This document shows positions 30,652 to 38,684 of a DNA stretch of 64,000 nucleotides, piece by piece; position 1 is the first letter of the stretch, and each line of letters opens with the position of its first letter. Origin of the DNA: Streptomyces durmitorensis. GTDB lineage: Bacteria > Actinomycetota > Actinomycetes > Streptomycetales > Streptomycetaceae. The translations under genes were made by a program, and so were the position numbers. The notes under the pieces were generated by a model that was not told the DNA's origin, searched no databases, and was given only the letters and a program-made list of their open reading frames with translations. The DNA is taken from contig NZ_CP097289.1 in assembly GCF_023498005.1 (NCBI RefSeq), positions 6,944,001 through 7,008,000 on the forward strand, in the 5' to 3' direction.

Positions 30652-30716
30652 CGTGTCCCTGAATCCCTCTCGCTCACCACTGATCAGCCACGATCACCTC
30701 TGGCGGGCAGCAGGGT

Positions 30717-30745
30717 CCATGGACAAAGATCTAGGCGGGTTGGAC
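30717..30745 (-). promoter_or_regulatory. Putative AraC-type operator between GH35 and araC-like gene
   Basis: Read on the minus strand this is GTCCAA-N12-TTTGTCCATGG, with GTCCA half-sites 21 bp apart. It ends 65 bp before the GH35 start and 43 bp before the regulator start. The core GTCCATGGAC is itself palindromic. It is nearly the same as the site upstream of GH101. Confidence 0.5.
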
Positions 30746-30788
30746 GCAGCGAGCGGGGCCGCGGCCCGGACGGAAGGGGCACAAGCGG

Positions 30789-31697
30789 ATGTACCACACG
30801 TGGATGCGGTATTTCACGCCGAGCCCGGCCCACCACCGCCTCGGCCTGGCCTGCCTCGGGGTCGGCCTGCAGCACGGCGCCCTGCCGACCGTGGGCCCGC
30901 GCACCCTCGACCACCACGTCGCCGTGGTCGTGAGCGCGGGCGGCGGCTGGTTCCAGGGGCCCGACGGCAGACGTACGACGGTCACGGCGCCCGCCCTGAT
31001 CTGGCTCACCCCCGGAGTGCGCCACCACTACGGGCCCGACCCGGAGAGCGGCTGGGACGAGTGCTTCGTCGACTTCACGGGGCCCGCCACGGCGACGTAC
31101 ACCGAGCTCGGCTACATCGAACCCACCCGGCCGGTGGTGCCGCTCTCCGACGCGACCGGCGCGCGGGCCGCCGTCGGGCGCATCGCGCGCGCGGCGCGGC
31201 GCGGCAACCCGCTCCTGGAGGTCGAGACGGGCGCGGCCGTCCACGAACTCCTCGTCGCGCTCCGCCGGGCCCGCGCCGACATCGCCCCCGACGGCGACCC
31301 GGTGCTCCAGGCGCTCGCCCGCGACGCCTTCCAGCCACTTTCCGTCGCCGAGCACGCGGCACGGCACGGCATGACGCCCGCGGAGCTGCGCACGGCGGTG
31401 CGCCGGGGCGCGGGCTGCAGTCCCAAGGACTACCTCCTCGGCATCCGTCTCGGGCGCGCCAAGGAGCTGCTCGCCGCCACGGAGCTGCCGGTGGCGGCCG
31501 TCGCGCGCCGGGTCGGCTACGACGACCCGGCGTACTTCTCGCGGCTCTTCACGCGCCGCGTCGGCATGGCGCCCGTCCGCTTCCGTGAGCAGCAGGGACG
31601 CGCGGTACCCGGCGGCTGGTCGCAGCAGATTCCCGACCCCGACCACCCGCCGATTTTGCGCTCTTCCGCCGTCGGTGGCGAAGGACCGGCAACGTAG
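30789..31697 (+). CDS. AraC-family transcriptional regulator
   Basis: This 302-residue regulator starts at ATG 30789 after GGAAGGGGC. The N-terminal half is a cupin-like sugar-sensing domain (LDHHVAVVVSAGGGWF, LIWLTPGVRHHYG). Residues about 190-285 hold the double helix-turn-helix, with PLSVAEHAARHGMTPAEL and VAAVARRVGYDDPAYFSRLF as the two recognition units. Divergence from GH35 and the intergenic repeat make it the likely activator of GH35, and of GH101 5 kb away through the second copy of the site. Confidence 0.9.
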   Translation: MYHTWMRYFTPSPAHHRLGLACLGVGLQHGALPTVGPRTLDHHVAVVVSAGGGWFQGPDGRRTTVTAPALIWLTPGVRHHYGPDPESGWDECFVDFTGPATATYTELGYIEPTRPVVPLSDATGARAAVGRIARAARRGNPLLEVETGAAVHELLVALRRARADIAPDGDPVLQALARDAFQPLSVAEHAARHGMTPAELRTAVRRGAGCSPKDYLLGIRLGRAKELLAATELPVAAVARRVGYDDPAYFSRLFTRRVGMAPVRFREQQGRAVPGGWSQQIPDPDHPPILRSSAVGGEGPAT

Positions 31698-31708
31698 GCT
31701 CGTCGACC

Positions 31709-32044
31709 ATGACCACCAGCCACACAAGTGACGCCAACGGAGCCGGGCCCGCGGACGAGGCCGTGCGCGCCGAGCTGTCCCGCCTGCGCGACAGCATCGA
31801 CAACATCGACGCGGCCGTCGTCCACATGCTCGCCGAGCGCTTCAAGTGCACCCAGCAGGTCGGCCATCTCAAGGCCAACCACCACCTCCCGCCCGCCGAC
31901 CCGGACCGAGAGGCCCGCCAGATCGCCCGCCTGCGCGAGCTCGCGGAGAGCGCGAAGCTGGATCCGGCGTTCGCCGAGAAGCTCCTGAACTTCATCATCG
32001 CCGAGGTCATCCGCCACCACGAGACGATCGCCAAGTCGGCGTGA
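31709..32044 (+). CDS. Chorismate mutase, AroQ type
   Basis: This 111-residue all-helical protein starts at ATG 31709, 11 bp after the araC-like gene. The AroQ pattern is clear: LRDSIDNIDAAVVHMLAERF, then VGHLKA and DPDREARQIARL, the Arg and Lys residues that hold chorismate. It converts chorismate to prephenate for Phe/Tyr synthesis. There is no signal peptide, so it is cytoplasmic. It may be read through from the regulator gene, although the jobs look unrelated. Confidence 0.93.
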   Translation: MTTSHTSDANGAGPADEAVRAELSRLRDSIDNIDAAVVHMLAERFKCTQQVGHLKANHHLPPADPDREARQIARLRELAESAKLDPAFAEKLLNFIIAEVIRHHETIAKSA

Positions 32045-32131
32045 GGCGCGGGCGCGAGACCGCTCAGGGCCGAGTCCGCCGATATCCGGGGCTCCCGCAC
32101 CGTTGTCAGTGACATCAGGCAGCATGGACCC

Positions 32132-34657
32132 ATGTCCGTATTGACGCGCGACGAAGCGCAGACCCGAGCCCGGCTCCTCGACGTCCACCGGTACAGCGTG
32201 GAGCTGGACCTGACCACGGGAGCCGAGACCTTCGACTCCCGTACGGTCATCCGCTTCACGGTGCTCGGGGAGCCCGCGGACGGCTCCGCACCCGCGGTCG
32301 ACACCTTCGTCGAGGTCAAGCCCGCCGAGCTGCGCTCCGTCACCCTCGACGGGCAGCCGGTCGACCCCGCGGGCCTCGTCGAGAACCGCCTCGCGCTCAC
32401 CGGACTCACCGCGGGCGAGCACGAACTGCGCGTCGACGCGGGCATGCGCTACTCGCACACCGGCGAGGGCATGCACCGCTTCACCGACCCCACGGACGGC
32501 GAGACGTATGCGTACACGCAGCTGTTCATGGAGGACGTGCAGCGCGTCTTCGCGGCCTTCGACCAGCCCGACCTGAAGTCCGTCTTCGAGCTGACCGTCA
32601 CCGCCCCGGAGGGCTGGACCGTCCTGGCGAACGGCGTGACCGAGCACGTGGGCGGCGGCACCTGGCGGGCCGCGGCCACCCCGCTGATCTCCACGTACCT
32701 CGTCGCCGTCGCCGCGGGCCCCTGGCACTCGGTCCGCACCGAACACCGCGGACTGCCCTTCGGCATCCACTGCCGCCGCTCGCTGGCGCCCTTCCTGGAC
32801 GCCGACGCCGACGAGATCCTCGACGTCACGCGCGCGTGCTACGACCGGTATCACGAGAAGTTCGACGAGCCCTACCCCTTCGACTCGTACGACCAGGCGT
32901 TCGTCCCCGAGTTCAACGCCGGAGCGATGGAGAACCCCGGACTCGTCACCTTCCGCGACGAGTTCATCTACCGCTCCGCCGTCACCGAGACCGAGCGGCA
33001 GACCCGCGCCATGGTCATCTCGCACGAGATGGCCCACATGTGGTTCGGCGACCTCGTCACGCTCAGGTGGTGGGACGACATCTGGCTGAACGAATCCTTC
33101 GCCGAGTACATGGGCTTCCAGACCACGGCCGAAGCCACCCGCTTCCGGGACACCTGGACCGACTTCGGCGTCGCCCGCAAGGCCTGGGGGTACGACGCCG
33201 ACCAGCGCCCCTCCACCCACCCCGTCGCGCCCGACCCGGACGCCGTGCCCGACACCGCGTCCGCGATGCTCAACTTCGACGGCATCTCGTACGCCAAGGG
33301 CGCATCCGCCCTGCGTCAACTGGTCGCCTGGCTCGGCGAGAAGGACTTCCTCGCCGGCATCAACACCCACATCGCCCGGCACAAGTTCGCCAACGCCACC
33401 CTCGCCGACTTCATCGATTCGCTCGCGCACAACACCGACCGCGACGTGCACGGATGGGCCGAGGCCTGGCTGCGCACGACCGGCGTCGACACGCTCACCT
33501 CGACGGTCACGCACGACGCCCGTGAGTGGACCCTCGCCGTCGACCGCGAGGGCAGCCGCCCGCACCGCGTCGCCGTCGGGGTGTTCGACCGCGACCTCAC
33601 CGACCCCCAGGGCCTGGTCCTGCGCGAGCGGTACGAGACGGACGTCCCGCACTCCGGCCCCTCCGCGCCGAGCGACGGCGGGCGGCCCGCTCTGATCGTG
33701 CCGAACGACCAGGACCTCACGTACGCCAAGATCCGCCTCGACGACGTCTCCATGGAGACGGCCCTGCGCAGCCTCTCCCGCGTCCCCGACGCCCTCACCC
33801 GCGCCGTCCTGTGGAACAGCCTGCGCGACATGGTCCGCGACGGCGAACTCGACGGCACCGCCTATCTGGAGACGGCCCGCGCGCACCTCCCCGACGAGAC
33901 CGACCTCGCCCTCGTCCAGGGCGTCCTCGCCTTCGCCACCACCCACGTCGCGGGCCGCTTCCTGCCTCCGACCCGGCGGACCTCCGCCCTCACCACCCTC
34001 ACCGAACTGTGCCGCGACCTGATCCGGCGCACGGAGGACGGCTCGCACCCGGGCCTGCGGCTCACCGCCGTGCGCGGCTTCATCGACGTGGCGACGCGCC
34101 CCGACCCGCTCCAGGAATGGCTCTCCGAGGGCACTGTCCCCGGCGGCCCCGAACTCGACCCCGAGCTGCGCTGGCGCGTCCTGACCCGCCTCGCCGTCCT
34201 CGGCGCCGCCGACGAGTCCGCGATCGCCGCCGAGCTGGAGCGCGACCCCAGCGCCACCGGGCAGGAAGGCGCGGCCCGCTGCCGTGCCGCGCTGCCGGAC
34301 CCGGCGGCCAAGCGCCGCGCCTGGGAGGCGATGTTCGCCTCGGACGACCTCTCCAACTACCTCCTCACTGCCACCGCCCAGGGCTTCTGGCAGCCCGAAC
34401 ACGCCGATCTCGTACGGGAGTACATCCCCCGGTACTACGAGGACGCGGTCGCCGTCGCGGCCCGGCGCGGCCCCGCCATCGCCGACGTCGCCGGACGGTG
34501 GGCCTTCCCCGCCGCATCGGTGGACGCCGAGACGCTCCGCCTCGGCCGGGAGTGCCTCCGCGACGCCGACCCCATTCCCGCCCTGCGCCGCAAGCTGGCC
34601 GACCAACTGGACGACCTGGAGCGGGCGTTGAAGGTGCGGGAGGCGGCCAAGGCCTAG
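32132..34657 (+). CDS. pepN: Aminopeptidase N (M1 family)
   Basis: This 841-residue cytoplasmic zinc aminopeptidase starts at ATG 32132. The N-terminal beta domain precedes the substrate motif GAMEN at 264-268 and the zinc site HEMAH at 298-302, with E321 (NESFAEY) as third ligand. The C-terminal half is the ERAP1-like helical bowl. Size and motifs match the Streptomyces lividans PepN type. It trims N-terminal residues in peptide turnover. An 18-bp hairpin follows the stop. Confidence 0.97.
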   Translation: MSVLTRDEAQTRARLLDVHRYSVELDLTTGAETFDSRTVIRFTVLGEPADGSAPAVDTFVEVKPAELRSVTLDGQPVDPAGLVENRLALTGLTAGEHELRVDAGMRYSHTGEGMHRFTDPTDGETYAYTQLFMEDVQRVFAAFDQPDLKSVFELTVTAPEGWTVLANGVTEHVGGGTWRAAATPLISTYLVAVAAGPWHSVRTEHRGLPFGIHCRRSLAPFLDADADEILDVTRACYDRYHEKFDEPYPFDSYDQAFVPEFNAGAMENPGLVTFRDEFIYRSAVTETERQTRAMVISHEMAHMWFGDLVTLRWWDDIWLNESFAEYMGFQTTAEATRFRDTWTDFGVARKAWGYDADQRPSTHPVAPDPDAVPDTASAMLNFDGISYAKGASALRQLVAWLGEKDFLAGINTHIARHKFANATLADFIDSLAHNTDRDVHGWAEAWLRTTGVDTLTSTVTHDAREWTLAVDREGSRPHRVAVGVFDRDLTDPQGLVLRERYETDVPHSGPSAPSDGGRPALIVPNDQDLTYAKIRLDDVSMETALRSLSRVPDALTRAVLWNSLRDMVRDGELDGTAYLETARAHLPDETDLALVQGVLAFATTHVAGRFLPPTRRTSALTTLTELCRDLIRRTEDGSHPGLRLTAVRGFIDVATRPDPLQEWLSEGTVPGGPELDPELRWRVLTRLAVLGAADESAIAAELERDPSATGQEGAARCRAALPDPAAKRRAWEAMFASDDLSNYLLTATAQGFWQPEHADLVREYIPRYYEDAVAVAARRGPAIADVAGRWAFPAASVDAETLRLGRECLRDADPIPALRRKLADQLDDLERALKVREAAKA

Positions 34658-34666
34658 TCCCCGGCC

Positions 34667-34712
34667 CGGCTGGGACTAGGTCCGCGGACCTACACGGACC
34701 TGGTCCCAGCCG
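34667..34712 (+). terminator. Terminator of pepN
   Basis: An 18-bp stem with one G-U pair (34667-34684 / 34695-34712) has a ten-base loop, 10 bp after the pepN stop. Confidence 0.7.
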
Positions 34713-34779
34713 ACGATCCAGCGGACCCGCACACCGCCCTAGGCTCGAAGATCCAGCACGAGATCCCTAGGAGCCCTCC

Positions 34780-35631
34780 GTGATCGTCGCCACCGGTGCC
34801 ACCGGAAACGTGGGCCGCGCCCTCGTCACCCAGCTCGCCGCCGCACAGACCCCCGTCCGCGCGCTGACCCGCGACCCGCGCCGTGCGCAGTTGCCCCCGG
34901 GTGCCGAGGTGGCGCGCTTCGACCCCGCCGCCGAACCGGCCGCCCTCGCCCCGCTGTTCGACGGCGCGTCCGCGCTGTTCCTGCACATGGCGGCCGTCGG
35001 TGAGCATGCCGACGCGGTACTCAAGGCGGCCCGCGAGGGCGGCGTCGAGCACGTCGTCATGCTGTCGTCGGGCATCATCGAGGACGGCGCCGACGAGACC
35101 CACCCCATCTACGTCGCGCACGCGGACCTGGAGGAGCGGGTGCGCAGGGGCGGCTTCGACTGGACCTTCCTGCGCCCCAACGCCTTCGCCACCAACTCCC
35201 TCCAGTGGGCGGACCAGATCCGCGCGGGCGACACCGTGCGCGGCCCCTTCGCGGGAGCGCTCACCGCGCCGATCCACGAGGCCGACATCGCCGCCGTCGC
35301 CGCCCGCGCCCTCCTCGACGACGGACACCGGGGCGCCGTCCACCGCCTCACCGGGCCCACCGCGGTGTCGACCGAGGAGCAGATCCACGCCATAGGCCAG
35401 GCGCTCGGCCGCGACGTGCGGTTCGTCGAGGTGCCGCCGGAGGAGGTGACCGAGGAGATGTTCCCGCACGTCCCCGCGGGGATGCTGCCGGCCATCCTGG
35501 GATCCTTCGCCGAGGCCGTGGGCGTCGCACCGGAGATCACCACCACCGTGGAGTCGGTGACGGGCGCACCGGCAAGGACGTTCACGGACTGGGCAAGGGA
35601 CCACAAGGCGGACTTCACCCAAAACACCTGA
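34780..35631 (+). CDS. NmrA-like NAD(P)-binding reductase
   Basis: This 283-residue atypical SDR starts at GTG 34780 after TAGGAG. The N-terminal GATGNVG loop binds NAD(P). LSSGI replaces the catalytic Ser segment, and there is no YxxxK motif. It resembles NmrA/quinone-oxidoreductase-2 type proteins, which act as redox sensors or quinone and isoflavone reductases. There is no signal. No co-transcribed partner is evident; a dispersed repeat follows the stop. Confidence 0.8.
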   Translation: MIVATGATGNVGRALVTQLAAAQTPVRALTRDPRRAQLPPGAEVARFDPAAEPAALAPLFDGASALFLHMAAVGEHADAVLKAAREGGVEHVVMLSSGIIEDGADETHPIYVAHADLEERVRRGGFDWTFLRPNAFATNSLQWADQIRAGDTVRGPFAGALTAPIHEADIAAVAARALLDDGHRGAVHRLTGPTAVSTEEQIHAIGQALGRDVRFVEVPPEEVTEEMFPHVPAGMLPAILGSFAEAVGVAPEITTTVESVTGAPARTFTDWARDHKADFTQNT

Positions 35632-35633
35632 GG

Positions 35634-35693
35634 GACGCCCCGAAGGGGGCGCGGGGAACGGCGCGAGCAACCACGACGCACCCGCAGCCAAAA
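35634..35693. repeat. Dispersed Streptomyces 3'-end element
   Basis: It contains a CGCCCC-GAAG-GGGGCG hairpin (35636-35651), then GCGGGGAACGGCGCGAGCAA and an ACCCGCAG tail. From memory, near-identical elements are scattered behind many Streptomyces genes. It probably acts as a terminator for the NmrA-like gene. Confidence 0.55.
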
Positions 35694-35856
35694 TCCGCCC
35701 ACCCCGCGGAGCACCTAGCACTGCTGCCCCCGCCAACACGCTTTCTCCGCACGGCAGTACCACTTTCGGGTTCGGATCGTTGAGCTCTCCGGGCGTGCCG
35801 CCTGCTCGGCAGACAGGCTGGTGACCCCGCCCGCGTGCACCCGAAGGACGTCGCCC

Positions 35857-37248
35857 ATGAGCACTCCGCCGCCCCTCGCCGGAGGCGCCCAAGGACCCGA
35901 TGCGCTGCGGCCGTTGCTCTCCGCGGCCCTGGACGCCCTGCGCACCGGGGCGACCGCGCGCGGGGGGCCGCTCCCCGCGGGCGGCCCCACCGCCGTCGCC
36001 GCCCGGGTGCGCGAGGCCGCAGGCGAAATCCTGCCCGCCCGGGGCGAGGGCTGCGAACCGGCCCTGCGCACACTGGTCCACGCACTCGCCGAGGGCGCCG
36101 CCGACCCCGCGGACGCGCTGTGCGCCGCCCACCTCCACTGCCCGCCGCTCGCACTCGCCGTCGCCGCCGATCTGGCCGCGTCCGCGCTCAACCCCTCCAT
36201 GGACTCCTGGGACCAGGCGCCCGCGGCCTCGGAGGTCGAGACCCTGGTCACGCGCGCCCTCGCCGCGGAGGCCTACGGCACCGGCAGGGGAGACGCCCTC
36301 GTCACCACCGGCGGCACCGAGTCCAACCAGCTCGCCCTGCTCCTCGCCCGCGAGCGCACCGCCGCGCACGGCCCCGTCCAGCTCGTCGTCGGCGAGAACG
36401 CCCACCACTCGCTCGGCCGCGCCGCCTGGCTGCTCGGCATGCCGGAACCGGTCACCGTCCCCGCGCCCGCCGGCGTCCTCGACCCGGCCGCGCTCGACGA
36501 AGCCCTCTCCCACCTCACCGGCCCGCCCGGCACGTTCCTCGTCTCCGCCACCGCGGGCACCACCGACGCCGGGCTCATCGACCCCCTCGACCAGGTCGCC
36601 GACCTCTGCGCGCGCCACGGCGCCCGTCTGCACATCGACGCCGCGTACGGCGGTCCGCTGCTCTTCAGCGACGTACGAAGAGCGCTTGTGCACGGCATGG
36701 AGCGCGCCGACAGCGTCACGTTCGACCTGCACAAGCTCGGCTGGCAGCCCGTCGCCGCCGGGCTGCTCCTGGTCCGTGACGGCGACGACCTCGCGGCGCT
36801 CGGCCATCACGCCGACTACCTCAACGCGGGCGACGACACCGAAGCGGGCCTGCCCGACCTCCTGGGCCGCTCCCTGCGCACCACGCGCCGCCCCGACGTA
36901 CTGAAGATCGCCGTCACGCTCAAGGCCCTCGGGCGGCAGGGGATCGGCGCGCTCGTCGACCAAGTCTGCGCACAGGCACAGGAGTTCGCCGCCCTCGTCG
37001 CCGCGCACCCCGGCTTCGAGCTGTACGACCGGCCCGTCATCAGCACGGTCCTGTTCCGGCCCGTCGGCGCCGACGACGACCACATCGCGTACGTCCGGCG
37101 CGAGCTGCTCGGCCAGGGCCGTGCCGTGCTCGGGCGGGCCAGGATCGACGGACGCCGCTGGCTCAAGGCCACTCTGCTCAACCCGCACACCCGGCCCGGC
37201 GACCTCGCCGAGCTCCTGAAGCTCGTGGAAGGAACCACCCCCCGATGA
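35857..37248 (+). CDS. PLP-dependent group II decarboxylase (diamine-forming)
   Basis: This 463-residue decarboxylase starts at ATG 35857 after GAAGGACG. Conserved landmarks are LNPSMDSWDQAP, TTGGTESNQLALL, the stacking His in ENAHHS, DAAYGG, and K293 in DLHKLGW, which binds PLP. Group II enzymes of this size decarboxylate lysine, ornithine or diaminobutyrate. The ATGA overlap with an N-hydroxylase strongly suggests it supplies cadaverine or putrescine for a hydroxamate. It is not a close match to my memory of DesA. No iron box was seen upstream. Confidence 0.85.
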   Translation: MSTPPPLAGGAQGPDALRPLLSAALDALRTGATARGGPLPAGGPTAVAARVREAAGEILPARGEGCEPALRTLVHALAEGAADPADALCAAHLHCPPLALAVAADLAASALNPSMDSWDQAPAASEVETLVTRALAAEAYGTGRGDALVTTGGTESNQLALLLARERTAAHGPVQLVVGENAHHSLGRAAWLLGMPEPVTVPAPAGVLDPAALDEALSHLTGPPGTFLVSATAGTTDAGLIDPLDQVADLCARHGARLHIDAAYGGPLLFSDVRRALVHGMERADSVTFDLHKLGWQPVAAGLLLVRDGDDLAALGHHADYLNAGDDTEAGLPDLLGRSLRTTRRPDVLKIAVTLKALGRQGIGALVDQVCAQAQEFAALVAAHPGFELYDRPVISTVLFRPVGADDDHIAYVRRELLGQGRAVLGRARIDGRRWLKATLLNPHTRPGDLAELLKLVEGTTPR

Positions 37249-38678
37249 CCGGCCAGAACGACAAGCCCGCCCCGCCGCTCACCACCCCCGAGGAACCCCG
37301 GGACCTGGTCGGCATCGGCATCGGCCCCTTCAACCTCTCCCTCGCCGCCCTCGCCCAGCCCCTGGCCGGTCTCGACGCCGCCTTCTACGAACAGCGGCCC
37401 GCCTTCCACTGGCACCCGGGGCTCCTCATCGACGGCGCCAGCCTCCAAGTGCCCTTCCTCGCCGACCTGGTGACCCTCGCCGACCCGGCGAACCCCTGGT
37501 CCTTCCTCAGTTACCTCAGGACCCGCGAGCGGCTCTTCCCCTTCTACTTCGCCGAGCGGTTCCACATCCGGCGCGCCGAGTACGACGCGTACTGCCGCTG
37601 GGTCAGCGAGAACCTGCCCGCGCTGCACTTCGGGCACCAGGTCGACGCGGTGCGCTGGAACCCCGAACGGGACCTCTTCGAGGTCGACTTCACGCAGCTC
37701 GACGCCGAGGGGGAGGCCGAGGCGCTCGGCCGCACGTACACGAAGAACGTCGCCGTCGGCGTCGGCACCGAGCCCCACGTACCCGAGCCCTTGAAGCCCC
37801 TCGCGGACGCCCCCGCCGTCCCCGTGATCCACTCCGCGGACTACCTCCTGCACCGCGACCGGCTGCTCGCCGCCGACCACATCACCGTCATCGGCTCGGG
37901 CCAGTCCGGCGCCGAGGTCTTCCTCGACCTGCTCAAGCACCGCCCGGTGGGCGCGGAGAAGATCCACTGGCTCGCCCGCACCGAGGCGTTCGCGCCCATG
38001 GAGTACTCCAAGCTCGGCCTGGAGCACTTCACCCCGGACTACACCCGCTACTTCCACTCCCTGCCCGAAACCGTGCGCGACGGCCTCGTCCCCCACCAGT
38101 GGCAGCTCCACAAGGGCATCGACGCCGACACCATCGCCGCCATCCACGACGAGCTCTACCAGCGCACCCTGCACGGCGGCTGGCCCGACGCCGTCCTCAC
38201 TCCGGGCGTCAGTGTGCGCACCGCGGGCCGCGTCGCCACCACCCGCGTGGAACTCCACCTGGAACACCTCCAGCAGGGCACACGCTCCCGCCTCACCACG
38301 GACGCGGTCGTCCTCGCCACGGGCTACCGCGAGCGCCCCCTCGACCAGGTGCTCGGGGGCCTCGACGCCTACATCCGCCGGGACTCCTCGGAGCGCCCCC
38401 GCATCGACGAGCAGTACCGCCTCGTCCTCGACCCCTCCGTCACCGGCGGCGTGTACGTCCAGAACGCCGAACGCCACACCCACGGCGTCGGCGCCCCCGA
38501 CCTGGGCCTCGCCGCCTGGCGCAGCGCCACGATCCTCAACACCCTGACGGGCACGTCCCCCTACCCGCTCCCGCAGCGCACCGCGTTCACCAGCTTCGGC
38601 CTCCAGGACACCCAGGCCCGCCGCGCCACCGGCCTCATCGGCGAGCAGCGCGGCAACCTGGTACCCCTCAAGAACTGA
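37245..38678 (+). CDS. L-lysine/L-ornithine/diamine N-monooxygenase
   Basis: This 477-residue flavoprotein overlaps the decarboxylase stop by 4 bp (ATGA). The FAD motif is GIGIGPFNLSLAAL (24-37), the NADPH motif is VIGSGQSGAEVF near residue 210, and the C-terminal ATGYRERP and HTHGVGAPDLGL segments are typical of IucD/PvdA/DesB enzymes. It hydroxylates a side-chain or diamine nitrogen, the first committed step to hydroxamate siderophores. The acyltransferase and NIS synthetase normally found next are absent: a nucleotidase gene converges 6 bp after its stop. Confidence 0.9.
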   Translation: MTGQNDKPAPPLTTPEEPRDLVGIGIGPFNLSLAALAQPLAGLDAAFYEQRPAFHWHPGLLIDGASLQVPFLADLVTLADPANPWSFLSYLRTRERLFPFYFAERFHIRRAEYDAYCRWVSENLPALHFGHQVDAVRWNPERDLFEVDFTQLDAEGEAEALGRTYTKNVAVGVGTEPHVPEPLKPLADAPAVPVIHSADYLLHRDRLLAADHITVIGSGQSGAEVFLDLLKHRPVGAEKIHWLARTEAFAPMEYSKLGLEHFTPDYTRYFHSLPETVRDGLVPHQWQLHKGIDADTIAAIHDELYQRTLHGGWPDAVLTPGVSVRTAGRVATTRVELHLEHLQQGTRSRLTTDAVVLATGYRERPLDQVLGGLDAYIRRDSSERPRIDEQYRLVLDPSVTGGVYVQNAERHTHGVGAPDLGLAAWRSATILNTLTGTSPYPLPQRTAFTSFGLQDTQARRATGLIGEQRGNLVPLKN

Positions 38679-38684
38679 CGGGGG

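Noticed and set aside
35632..35856. DmdR/IdeR iron box upstream of the decarboxylase/hydroxylase pair
   Set aside because: Read on both strands; nothing close to TTAGGTTAGGCT-type 19-bp boxes was seen.
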